Below, one piece after another: positions 1-11,500 of a stretch of DNA of 64,000 bases (positions are counted from its first letter, which is position 1; every line of letters begins with the position of its first letter). The notes beneath the pieces are model-generated. The model was not told the DNA's origin. It saw only the letters and a program-made list of their open reading frames with translations, and ran no database searches. The DNA is from Osmia lignaria lignaria (lineage: Eukaryota; Arthropoda; Insecta; Hymenoptera; Megachilidae). Made by a program: the position numbers and the translations under genes. The DNA lies in the NCBI RefSeq assembly GCF_051020975.1, contig NW_027478159.1, positions 8,944,501-9,008,500 on the forward strand. The letters are read 5' to 3'.

Positions 1-619
1 TCTGCGTTTAGTGCGAGCCGCAAATGCCACTTCCAGCTTAGCTGTGCAGAAGAAGAACAACAAGAAGAAGAAATATCTCGAAATATGTCCGTCAGGCCCC
101 TTCCCTTGAGATGTATCTGCAAATATCTCGGAAACGAAGCGAGCTATGGCAAAATGTTAAGAGACCTTTTTTGTAGAGAATTATGTTTCCTACAATTTAT
201 GTTCTATGATATTTTTTGATCAGAAGCGTAGTTTTCGAGATATATCGAGATATTTAAAAGTTCCGAAGCCGCACCAACATAATAGAGATACAGAAACACC
301 GTGGCCCCTTTCTTTGAGATAACTCTGCGTTTAGTGCGAGCCGCAAATGCCACTTCCAGCTTAGCTGTGCAGAAGAAGAACAACAAGAAGAAGAAATATC
401 TCGAAATATGTCCGTCAGGCCCCTTCCCTTGAGATAAATCTGCAAATATCTCGGAAACGAAGCGAGCTATGGCAAAATGTTAAGACACCTTTTTTGTAGA
501 GAATTAAGTTTCCTACTTTTTATGTTCTATGATATTTTTTGATCAGATGCGTAGTTCTCGAGATATATCAAGATATTTAAAAGTTCCGAAGACGCACCAA
601 CATAATAGAGATACAGAAA

Positions 620-685
620 CACCGTGGCCCCTTTCTTTGAGATAACTCTGCACTATTGCGAGCTGCAAATGCCACTTCCAGCTTA
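620..685 (+). repeat. Internal sub-repeat, first copy
   Basis: Within one unit, CCGTGGCCCCTTTCTTTGAG followed by ATAACTCTGCA and then GCGAGCTGCAAATG resembles a second stretch about 114 bp downstream (from about 733). It suggests that the 322-bp unit grew by internal duplication of a shorter element. The similarity is visible in every unit; this one serves as the example. Confidence 0.6.
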
Positions 686-732
686 GCTGTGCAGAAGAAG
701 AACAACAAGAAGAAGAAATATCTCGAAATATG

Positions 733-802
733 TCCGTCAGGCCCCTTCCCTTGAGATAAATCTGCAAATATCTCGGAAACGAAGAGAGCTATGGCAAAAT
801 GT
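733..802 (+). repeat. Internal sub-repeat, second copy
   Basis: CCGTCAGGCCCCTTCCCTTG followed by AGATAAATCTGCA aligns with the first copy, with a 2-bp insertion (CA) after CCGT. After a gap of about 11 bp the likeness resumes as an AGCTATGGCAAAATG-type segment, against AGCTGCAAATG in the first copy. The homology is old and partial compared with the near-identity between whole units. Confidence 0.6.
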
Positions 803-1505
803 TAAGAGACCTTTTTTGTAGAGAATTAAGTTTCCTACTTTTTATGTTCTATGATATTTTTTGATCAGATGCGTAGTTCTCGAGATATATCAAGATATTT
901 AAAAGTTCCGAAGCCGCACCAACATAATAGAGATACAGAAACACCGTGGCCCCTTTCTTTGAGATAACTCTGCACTATTGCGAGCTGTAAATGCCACTTC
1001 CAGCTTAGCTGTGCAGAAGAAGAACAACAAGAAGAAGAAATATCTCGAAATATGTCCGTCAGGCCCCTTCCCTTGGGATATATCTGCAAATATCTCGGAA
1101 ACGAAGCGAGCTATGGCCAATTGTTAAGAGACCTTTTTTGTAGAGAATTAAGTTTCCTACTTTTTATGTTCTATGATATTTTTCGATCAGATGCGTAGTT
1201 CTCGAGATATATCAAGATATTTAAAAGTTCCGAAGCCGCACCAACATAATAGAGATACAGAAACACCGTGGCCCCTTTCTTTGAGATAACTCTGCACTAT
1301 TGCGTGCTGTAAATGCCACTTCCAGCTTAGCTGTGCAGAAGAAGAACAACAAGAAGAAGAAATATCTCGAAATATGTCCGTCAGGCCCCTTCCCTTGAGA
1401 TATATCTGCAAATATCTCGGAAACGAAGCTAGCTATGGCAAAATGTTAAGAGACCTTTTTTGTAGAGAATTATGTTTCCTACAATTTATGTTCTATGATA
1501 TTTTT

Positions 1506-1827
1506 TGATCAGAAGCGTAGTTTTCGAGATATATCGAGATATTTAAAAGTTCCGAAGCCGCACCAACATAATAGAGATACAGAAACACCGTGGCCCCTTT
1601 CTTTGAGATAACTCTGCACTATTGCGAGCCGCAAATGCCACTTCCAGCTTAGCTGTGCAGAAGAAGAACAACAAGAAGAAGAAATATCTCGAAATATGTC
1701 CGTCAGGCCCCTTCCCTTGAGATATATCTGCAAATATCTCGGAAACGAAGCGAGGTATGGCAAAATGTTAAGAGACCTTTTTTGTAGAGAATTATGTTTC
1801 CTACAATTTATGTTCTATGATATTTTT
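1506..1827 (+). repeat. Reference 322-bp unit, subfamily A
   Basis: This unit carries the alternative linked marks AGAAGCG, TTTTCGAG, ATCGAG, TTATGTTTC and CTACAATTT. They cluster across the unit junction, from about 80 bp before TGATCA to 45 bp after it. AAATATCTCG occurs at 1682-1691 and 1732-1741, and its exact reverse complement at 1535-1544. The A form also has a perfect 6-bp dyad, TTGTAG at 1782-1787 and CTACAA at 1801-1806. A units are frequent up to about 41 kb and become rare to the right. Confidence 0.9.
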
Positions 1828-2150
1828 TGATCAGAAGCGTAGTTTTCGAGATATATCGAGATATTTAAAAGTTCCGAAGCCGCACCAACATAATAGAGAT
1901 ACAGAAACACCGTGGCCCCTTTCTTTGAGATAACTCTGCGTTTAGTGCGAGCCGCAAATGCCACTTCCAGCTTAGCTGTGCAGAAGAAGAACAACAAGAA
2001 GAAGAAATATCTCGAAATATGTCCGTCAGGCCCCTTCCCTTGAGATATATCTGCAAATATCTCGGAAACGAAGCTGGCTATGGCAAAATGTTAAGAGACC
2101 TTTTTTGTAGAGAATTATGTTTCCTACAATTTATGTTCTATGATATTTTT
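1828..2150 (+). repeat. 323-bp unit variant (GTTTAG type)
   Basis: One extra base relative to the 322-bp units: CTCTGC is followed by GTTTAGTGCG instead of ACTAGTGCG or ACTATTGCG. Nine units carry it, with the variant beginning at about 6, 329, 1940, 2585, 10958, 11281, 11604, 12571 and 13216. Four of these pair across the 35-unit duplication (6/11281, 329/11604, 1940/12571, 2585/13216). The variant is absent after 13.3 kb, so it is a local subfamily. Confidence 0.95.
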
Positions 2151-2742
2151 TGATCAGAAGCGTAGTTTTCGAGATATATCGAGATATTTAAAAGTTCCGA
2201 AGCCGCACCAACATAATAGAGATACAGAAACACCGTGGCCCCTTTCTTTGAGATAACTCTGCACTATTGCGAGCCGCAAATGCCACTTCCAGCTTAGCTG
2301 TGCAGAAGAAGAACAACAAGAAGAAGAAATATCTCGAAATATGTCCGTCAGGCCCCTTCCCTTGAGATATATCTGCAAATATCTCGGAAACGAAGCGAGC
2401 TATGGCAAAATGTTAAGAGACCTTTTTTGTAGAGAATTATGTTTCCTACAATTTATGTTCTATGATATTTTTTGATCAGAAGCGTAGTTTTCGAGATATA
2501 TCGAGATATTTAAAAGTTCCGAAGCCGCACCAACATAATAGAGATACAGAAACACCGTGGCTCCTTTCTTTGAGATAACTCTGCGTTTAGTGCGAGCCGC
2601 AAATGCCACTTCCAGCTTAGCTGTGCAGAAGAAGAACAACAAGAAGAAGAAATATCTCGAAATATGTCCGTCAGGCCCCTTCCCTTGAGATAAATCTGCA
2701 AATATCTCGGAAACGAAGCGAGCTATGGCAAAATGTTAAGAC

Positions 2743-5640
2743 ACCTTTTTTGTAGAGAATTAAGTTTCCTACTTTTTATGTTCTATGATATTTTTTGATC
2801 AGATGCGTAGTTCTCGAGATATATCAAGATATTTAAAAGTTCCGAAGCCGCACCAACATAATAGAGATACAGAAACACCGTGGCCCCTTTCTTTGAGATA
2901 ACTCTGCACTAGTGCGAGCCGCAAATGCCACTTCCAGCTTAGCTGTGCAGAAGTCGAACAACAAGAAGAAGAAATATCTCGAAATATGTCCGTCAGGCCC
3001 CTTCCCTTGAGATGTATCTGCAAATATCTCGGAAACGAAGCGAGCTATGGCAAAATGTTAAGACACCTTTTTTGTAGAGAATTAAGTTTCCTACTTTTTA
3101 TGTTCTATGATATTTTTTGATCAGATGCGTAGTTCTCGAGATATATCAAGATATTTAAAAGTTCCGAAGCCGCACCAACATAATAGAGATACAGAAACAC
3201 CGTGGCCCCTTTCTTTGAGATAACTCTGCACTATTGCGAGCTGCAAATGCCACTTCCAGCTTAGCTGTGCAGAGGAAGAACAACAAGAAGAAGAAATATC
3301 TCGAAATATGTCCGTCAGGCCCCTTCCCTTGAGATATATCTGCAAATATCTCGGAAACGAAGCGAGCTATGGCAAAATGTTGAGAGACCTTTTTTGTAGA
3401 GAATTAAGTTTCCTACTTTCTATGTTCTATGATATTTTTTGATCAGATGCGTAGTTCTCGAGATATATCAAGATATTTGAAAGTTCCGAAGCCGCACCAA
3501 CATAATAGAGATACAGAAACACCGTGGCCCCTTTCTTTGAGATAACTCTGCACTATTGCGAGCTGCAAATGCCACTTCCAGCTTAGCTGTGCAGAAGAAG
3601 AACATCAAGAAGAAGAAATATCTCGAAATATGTCCGTCAGGCCCCTTCCCTTGAGATAAATCTGCAAATATCTCGGAAACGAAGAGAGCTATGGCAAAAT
3701 GTTAAGAGACCTTTTTTGTAGAGAATTATGTTTCCTACAATTTATGTTCTATGGTATTTTTTGATCAGAAGCGTAGTTTTCGAGATATATCGAGATATTT
3801 AAAAGTTCCGAAGCCGCACCAACATAATAGAGATACAGAAACACCGTGGCCCCTTTCGTTGAGATAACTCTGCACTAGTGCGAGCCGCAAATGCCACTTC
3901 CGGCTTAGCTGTGCAGAAGAAGAACAACAAGAAGAAGAAATATCTCGAAATATGTCCGTCAGGCCCCTTCCCTTGAGATAAATCTGCAAATATCTCGGAA
4001 ACGAAGCGAGCTATGGCAAAATGTTAAGAGACCTTTTTTGTAGAGAATTATGTTTCCTACAATTTATGTTCTATGGTATTTTTTGATCAGAAGCGTAGTT
4101 TTCGAGATATATCGAGATATTTAAAAGTTCCGAAGCCGCACCAACATAATAGAGATACAGAAACACCGTGGCCCCTTTCGTTGAGATAACTCTGCACTAG
4201 TGCGAGCCGTAAATGCCACTTCCAGCTTAGCTGTGCAGAAGAAGAACAACAAGAAGAAGAAATATCTCGAAATATGTCCGTCAGGCCCCTTCCCTTGAGA
4301 TAAATCTGCAAATATCTCGGAAACGAAGCGAGCTATGGCCAATTGTTAAGAGACCTTTTTTGTAGAGAATTAAGTTGCCTACTTTTTATGTTCTATGATA
4401 TTTTTTGATCAGATGCGTAGTTCTCGAGATATATCAAGATATTTAAAAGTTCCGAAGCCGCACCAACATAATAGAGATACAGAAACACCGTGGCCCCTTT
4501 CTTTGAGATAACTCTGCACTATTGCGAGCTGCAAATGCCACTTCCAGCTTAGCTGTGCAGAAGAAGAACATCAAGAAGAAGAAATATCTCGAAATATGTC
4601 CGTCAGGCCCCTTCCCTTGAGATAAATCTGCAAATATCTCGGAAACGAAGCGAGCTATGGCCAATTGTTAAGAGACCTTTTTTGTAGAGAATTAAGTTTC
4701 CTACTTTTTATGTTCTATGATATTTTTTGATCAGATGCGTAGTTCTCGAGATATATCAAGATATTTAAAAGTTCCGAAGCCGCACCAACATAATAGAGAT
4801 ACAGAAACACCGTGGCCCCTTTCTTTGAGATAACTCTGCACTAGTGCGAGCCGCAAATGCCACTTCCAGCTTAGCTGTGCAGAAGAAGAACAACAAGAAG
4901 AAGAAATATCTCGAAATATGTCCGTCAGGCCCCTTCCCTTGAGATAAATCTGCAAATATCTCGGAAACGAAGCGAGCTATGGCTAAATGTTAAGAGACCT
5001 TTTTTGTAGAGAATTAAGTTTCCTACTTTTTATGTTCTATGATATTTTTTGATCAGATGCGTAGTTCTCGAGATATATCAACATATTTAAAAGTTCCGAA
5101 GCCGCACCAACATAATAGAGATACAGAAACACCGTGGCCCCTTTCTTTGAGATAACTCTGCACTATTGTGAGCTGCAAATGCCACTTCCAGCTTAGCTGT
5201 GCAGAGGAAGAACAACAAGAAGAAGAAATATCTCGAAATATGTCCGTCAGGCCAGTTCCTTTGAGCTGAATCTGCAAATATCTCGGAAACGAAGCGATCT
5301 ATGGCAAAATGTTAAGAGACATTTTTTGTAGAGAATTATGTTTCCTACAATTTATGTTCTATGATATTTTTTGATCAGAAGCGTAGTTTTCGAGATATAT
5401 CGAGATATTTAAAAGTTCCGAAGCCGCACCAACATAATAGGGATACAGAAACACCGTGGCCCCTTTCTTTGAGATAACTCTGCACTAGTGCGAGCCGCAA
5501 ATGCCACTTCCAGCTTAGCTGTGCAGAAGAAGAACAACAAGAAGAAGAAATATCTCGAAATATGTCCGTCAGGCCCCTTCCCTTGAGATAAATCTGCAAA
5601 TATCTCGGAAACGAAGCGAGCTATGGCAAAATGTTAAGAG
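2743..5640 (+). repeat. 9-unit HOR 'a' (2,898 bp), copy 1
   Basis: Nine units of 322 bp, repeated immediately downstream at an offset of exactly 2898. Private variants recur in order: GAAGTCGAAC, TGTTGAGAG, ACTTTCTATG, ATTTGAAAG, ACATCAAG, ATGGTATT, TTTCGTTGAG, TTCCGGCTTA, GCCGTAAATG, AAGTTGCC, GGCTAAATG, TCAACATATT, TTGTGAGC, GATCTATGG. The left limit is the C/G difference at 2742 versus 5640. Confidence 0.93.
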
Positions 5641-8538
5641 ACCTTTTTTGTAGAGAATTAAGTTTCCTACTTTTTATGTTCTATGATATTTTTTGATCAG
5701 ATGCGTAGTTCTCGAGATATATCAAGATATTTAAAAGTTCCGAAGCCGCACCAACATAATAGAGATACAGAAACACCGTGGCCCCTTTCTTTGAGATAAC
5801 TCTGCACTAGTGCGAGCCGCAAATGCCACTTCCAGCTTAGCTGTGCAGAAGTCGAACAACAAGAAGAAGAAATATCTCGAAATATGTCCGTCAGGCCCCT
5901 TCCCTTGAGATGTATCTGCAAATATCTCGGAAACGAAGCGAGCTATGGCAAAATGTTAAGACACCTTTTTTGTAGAGAATTAAGTTTCCTACTTTTTATG
6001 TTCTATGATATTTTTTGATCAGATGCGTAGTTCTCGAGATATATCAAGATATTTAAAAGTTCCGAAGCCGCACCAACATAATAGAGATACAGAAACACCG
6101 TGGCCCCTTTCTTTGAGATAACTCTGCACTATTGCGAGCTGCAAATGCCACTTCCAGCTTAGCTGTGCAGAGGAAGAACAACAAGAAGAAGAAATATCTC
6201 GAAATATGTCCGTCAGGCCCCTTCCCTTGAGATATATCTGCAAATATCTCGGAAACGAAGCGAGCTATGGCAAAATGTTGAGAGACCTTTTTTGTAGAGA
6301 ATTAAGTTTCCTACTTTCTATGTTCTATGATATTTTTTGATCAGATGCGTAGTTCTCGAGATATATCAAGATATTTGAAAGTTCCGAAGCCGCACCAACA
6401 TAATAGAGATACAGAAACACCGTGGCCCCTTTCTTTGAGATAACTCTGCACTATTGCGAGCTGCAAATGCCACTTCCAGCTTAGCTGTGCAGAAGAAGAA
6501 CATCAAGAAGAAGAAATATCTCGAAATATGTCCGTCAGGCCCCTTCCCTTGAGATAAATCTGCAAATATCTCGGAAACGAAGAGAGCTATGGCAAAATGT
6601 TAAGAGACCTTTTTTGTAGAGAATTATGTTTCCTACAATTTATGTTCTATGGTATTTTTTGATCAGAAGCGTAGTTTTCGAGATATATCGAGATATTTAA
6701 AAGTTCCGAAGCCGCACCAACATAATAGAGATACAGAAACACCGTGGCCCCTTTCGTTGAGATAACTCTGCACTAGTGCGAGCCGCAAATGCCACTTCCG
6801 GCTTAGCTGTGCAGAAGAAGAACAACAAGAAGAAGAAATATCTCGAAATATGTCCGTCAGGCCCCTTCCCTTGAGATAAATCTGCAAATATCTCGGAAAC
6901 GAAGCGAGCTATGGCAAAATGTTAAGAGACCTTTTTTGTAGAGAATTATGTTTCCTACAATTTATGTTCTATGGTATTTTTTGATCAGAAGCGTAGTTTT
7001 CGAGATATATCGAGATATTTAAAAGTTCCGAAGCCGCACCAACATAATAGAGATACAGAAACACCGTGGCCCCTTTCGTTGAGATAACTCTGCACTAGTG
7101 CGAGCCGTAAATGCCACTTCCAGCTTAGCTGTGCAGAAGAAGAACAACAAGAAGAAGAAATATCTCGAAATATGTCCGTCAGGCCCCTTCCCTTGAGATA
7201 AATCTGCAAATATCTCGGAAACGAAGCGAGCTATGGCCAATTGTTAAGAGACCTTTTTTGTAGAGAATTAAGTTGCCTACTTTTTATGTTCTATGATATT
7301 TTTTGATCAGATGCGTAGTTCTCGAGATATATCAAGATATTTAAAAGTTCCGAAGCCGCACCAACATAATAGAGATACAGAAACACCGTGGCCCCTTTCT
7401 TTGAGATAACTCTGCACTATTGCGAGCTGCAAATGCCACTTCCAGCTTAGCTGTGCAGAAGAAGAACATCAAGAAGAAGAAATATCTCGAAATATGTCCG
7501 TCAGGCCCCTTCCCTTGAGATAAATCTGCAAATATCTCGGAAACGAAGCGAGCTATGGCCAATTGTTAAGAGACCTTTTTTGTAGAGAATTAAGTTTCCT
7601 ACTTTTTATGTTCTATGATATTTTTTGATCAGATGCGTAGTTCTCGAGATATATCAAGATATTTAAAAGTTCCGAAGCCGCACCAACATAATAGAGATAC
7701 AGAAACACCGTGGCCCCTTTCTTTGAGATAACTCTGCACTAGTGCGAGCCGCAAATGCCACTTCCAGCTTAGCTGTGCAGAAGAAGAACAACAAGAAGAA
7801 GAAATATCTCGAAATATGTCCGTCAGGCCCCTTCCCTTGAGATAAATCTGCAAATATCTCGGAAACGAAGCGAGCTATGGCTAAATGTTAAGAGACCTTT
7901 TTTGTAGAGAATTAAGTTTCCTACTTTTTATGTTCTATGATATTTTTTGATCAGATGCGTAGTTCTCGAGATATATCAACATATTTAAAAGTTCCGAAGC
8001 CGCACCAACATAATAGAGATACAGAAACACCGTGGCCCCTTTCTTTGAGATAACTCTGCACTATTGTGAGCTGCAAATGCCACTTCCAGCTTAGCTGTGC
8101 AGAGGAAGAACAACAAGAAGAAGAAATATCTCGAAATATGTCCGTCAGGCCAGTTCCTTTGAGCTGAATCTGCAAATATCTCGGAAACGAAGCGATCTAT
8201 GGCAAAATGTTAAGAGACATTTTTTGTAGAGAATTATGTTTCCTACAATTTATGTTCTATGATATTTTTTGATCAGAAGCGTAGTTTTCGAGATATATCG
8301 AGATATTTAAAAGTTCCGAAGCCGCACCAACATAATAGGGATACAGAAACACCGTGGCCCCTTTCTTTGAGATAACTCTGCACTAGTGCGAGCCGCAAAT
8401 GCCACTTCCAGCTTAGCTGTGCAGAAGAAGAACAACAAGAAGAAGAAATATCTCGAAATATGTCCGTCAGGCCCCTTCCCTTGAGATAAATCTGCAAATA
8501 TCTCGGAAACGAAGCGAGCTATGGCAAAATGTTAAGAG
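5641..8538 (+). repeat. 9-unit HOR 'a' (2,898 bp), copy 2
   Basis: Direct tandem copy of 2743-5640. I found no difference at any private variant compared. The match to the preceding copy continues about 150 bp past the nominal end, to TTTCTTTGAG versus TTTCCTTGAG at about 8689, as expected for a junction inside near-identical units. Confidence 0.93.
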
Positions 8539-11500
8539 ACCTTTTTTGTAGAGAATTAAGTTTCCTACTTTTTATGTTCTATGATATTTTTTGATCAGAT
8601 GCGTAGTTCTCGAGATATATCAAGATATTTAAAAGTTCCGAAGCCGCACCAACATAATAGAGATACAGAAACACCGTGGCCCCTTTCCTTGAGATAACTC
8701 TGCACTATTGCGAGCTGTAAATGCCACCTCCAGCTTAGCTGTGCAGAAGAAGAACAACAAGAAGAAGAAATATCTCGAAATATGTCCGTCAGGCCCCTTC
8801 CCTTGAGATATATCTGCAAATATCTCGGAAACGAAGCGAGCTATGGCAAAATGTTAAGAGACCTTTTTTGTAGAGAATTATGTTTCCTACAATTTACGTT
8901 CTATGATATTTTTTGATCAGAAGCGTAGTTTTCGAGATACATCGAGATATTTAAAAGTTCCGAAGCCGCACCAACATAATAGAGATACAGAAACACCGTG
9001 GCCCCTTTCTTTGAGATAACTCTGCACTAGTGCGAGCCGCAAATGCCACTTCCAGCTTAGCTGTGCAGAAGAAGAACAACAAGAAGAAGAAATATCTCGA
9101 AATATGTCCGTCAGGCCCCTTCCCTTGAGATAAATGTGCAAATATCTCGGAAACGAAGCGAGCTATGGCAAAATGTTAAGAGACCTTTTTTGTAGAGAAT
9201 TAAGTTTCCTACATTTTATGTTCTATGATATTTTTGGATCAGATGCGTAGTTCTCGAGATATATCAAGATATTTAAAAGTTCCGAAGCCGCACCAACATA
9301 ATAGAGATACAGAAACACCGTGGCCCCTTTCTTTGAGATAACTCTGCACTATTGCGAGCTGCAAATGCCACTTCCAGCTTAGCTGTGCAGAGGAAGAACA
9401 ACAAGAAGAAGAAATATCTCGAAATATGTCCGTCAGGCCAGTTCCTTTGAGCTGAATCTGCAAATATCTCGGAAACGAAGCGAGCTATGGCAAAATGTTA
9501 AGAGACATTTTTTGTAGAGAATTATGTTTCCTACAATTTATGTTCTATGATATTTTTTGATCAGAAGCGTAGTTTTCGAGATACATCGAGATATTTAAAA
9601 GTTCCGAAGCCGCACCAACATAATAGAGATACAGAAACACCGTCGCCCCTTTCTTTGAGATAACTCTGCACTAGTGCGAGCCGCAAATGCCACTTCCAGC
9701 TTAGCTGTGCAGAAGAAGAACAACAAGAAGAAGAAATATCTCGAAATATGTCCGTCAGGCCCCTTCCCTTGAGATATATCTGCAAATATCTCGGAAACGA
9801 AGCGAGCTATGGCAAAATGTTAAGAGACATTTTTTGTAGAGAATTATGTTTCCTACAATTTATGTTCTATGATATTTTTTGATCAGAAGCGTAGTTTTCG
9901 AGATACATCGAGATATTTAAAAGTTCCGAAGCCGCACCAACATAATAGAGATACAGAAACACCGTGGCCCCTTTCTTTGAGATAACTCTGCACTAGTGCG
10001 AGCCGCAAATGCCACTTCCAGCTTAGCTGTGCAGAAGAAGAACAACAAGAAGAAGAAATATCTCGAAATATGTCCGTCAGGCCCCTTCCCTTGAGATATA
10101 TCTGCAAATATCTCGGAAACGAAGCGAGCTATGGCAAAATGTTAAGAGACCTTTTTTGTAGAGAATTATGTTTCCTACAATTTACGTTCTATGATATTTT
10201 TTGATCAGAAGCGTAGTTTTCGAGATACATCGAGATATTTAAAAGTTCCGAAGCCGCACCAACATAATAGGGATACAGAACCACCGTGGCCCCTTTCTTT
10301 GAGATAACTCTGCACTAGTGCGAGCCGCAAATGCCACTTCCAGCTTAGCTGTGCAGAAGAAGAACAACAAGAAGAAGAAATATCTCGAAATATGTCCGTC
10401 AGGCCCCTTCCCTTGAGATAGATCTGCAAATATCTCGGAAACGAAGCGAGCTATGGCAAAATGTTAAGAGACCTTTTTTGTAGAGAATTATGTTTCCTAC
10501 AATTTATGTTCTATGATATTTTTTGATCAGAAGCGTAGTTTTCGAGATATATCGAGATATTTAAAAGTTCCGAAGCCGCACCAACATAATAGAGATACAG
10601 AAACACCGTGGCCCCTTTCTTTGAGATAACTCTGCACTATTGCGAGCCGCAAATGCCACTTCCAGCTTAGCTGTGCAGAAGAAGAACAACAAGAAGAAGA
10701 AATATCTCGAAATATGTCCGTCAGGCCCCTTCCCTTGAGATATATCTGCAAATATCTCGGAAACGAAGCGAGCTATGGCAAAATGTTAAGAGACCTTTTT
10801 TGTAGAGAATTATGTTTCCTACAATTTATGTTCTATGATATTTTTTGATCAGAAGCGTAGTTTTCGAGATATATCGAGATATTTAAAAGTTCCGAAGCCG
10901 CACCAACATAATAGAGATACAGAAACACCGTGGCCCCTTTCTTTGAGATAACTCTGCGTTTAGTGCGAGCCGCAAATGCCACTTCCAGCTTAGCTGTGCA
11001 GAAGAAGAACAACAAGAAGAAGAAATATCTCGAAATATGTCCGTCAGGCCCCTTCCCTTGAGATAAATCTGCAAATATCTCGGAAACGAAGCGAGCTATG
11101 GCAAAATGTTAAGACACCTTTTTTGTAGAGAATTAAGTTTCCTACTTTTTATGTTCTATGATATTTTTTGATCAGATGCGTAGTTCTCGAGATATATCAA
11201 GATATTTAAAAGTTCCGAAGCCGCACCAACATAATAGAGATACAGAAACACCGTGGCCCCTTTCTTTGAGATAACTCTGCGTTTAGTGCGAGCCGCAAAT
11301 GCCACTTCCAGCTTAGCTGTGCAGAAGAAGAACAACAAGAAGAAGAAATATCTCGAAATATGTCCGTCAGGCCCCTTCCCTTGAGATGTATCTGCAAATA
11401 TCTCGGAAACGAAGCGAGCTATGGCAAAATGTTAAGAGACCTTTTTTGTAGAGAATTATGTTTCCTACAATTTATGTTCTATGATATTTTTTGATCAGAA

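Larger units (their letters stand above)
540..861 (+). repeat. Reference 322-bp unit, subfamily B
   Basis: This is a representative complete unit. It opens with TGATCAGATGCGTAG and CTCGAGATATATCAAG, and closes with GAATTAAGTTTCCTAC plus a five-T run before ATG. Hand count gives about 124 G+C of 322 and 10 CpG. It holds a purine-rich GAA/CAA tract around 692-717 and three T-runs at about 812-817, 839-843 and 857-862. The marks AGATGCG, CTCGAG, ATCAAG, TTAAGTTTC and CTACTTTTT travel together and define subfamily B, which is common along the whole window. This unit has a local A in GAAGACGCACC where most have GAAGCCGCACC. Confidence 0.95.
1..10490 (+). repeat. 35-unit block, first (longer) copy
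   Basis: Base 1 aligns with base 11276, and the match runs in the order seen in the second block with two length differences. Offsets are 11275 up to about 1.1 kb, 10631 from about 1.8 to 5.8 kb, and 7734 from about 8.6 to 10490. The block contains two 2-unit and 9-unit stretches missing from the second copy. If the copies are directly tandem, the period is 11275 bp (35 units, five of them 323 bp), and the first copy begins about 785 bp left of the window. Confidence 0.85.

Noticed and set aside
760..785. CENP-B-box-like site on the minus strand (CTTCGTT in the complement of the GGAAACGAAG region)
   Set aside because: Only the first part agrees with the box core NTTCGNNNNANNCGGGN. The required A and the CGGG are absent, so the match is not meaningful.
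540..864. Roughly 74-codon minus-strand open frames in most units, and 60-89-codon variants
   Set aside because: They recur because the unit recurs. 322 is not a multiple of three, so frames cannot continue between units. Single variants (for example ACATCAAG near 3603) put stops in them. Differences between copies often change residues, and no start context or recognisable domain is present. Low-complexity Ser/Cys runs come from the GAA/CAA tract read in reverse.
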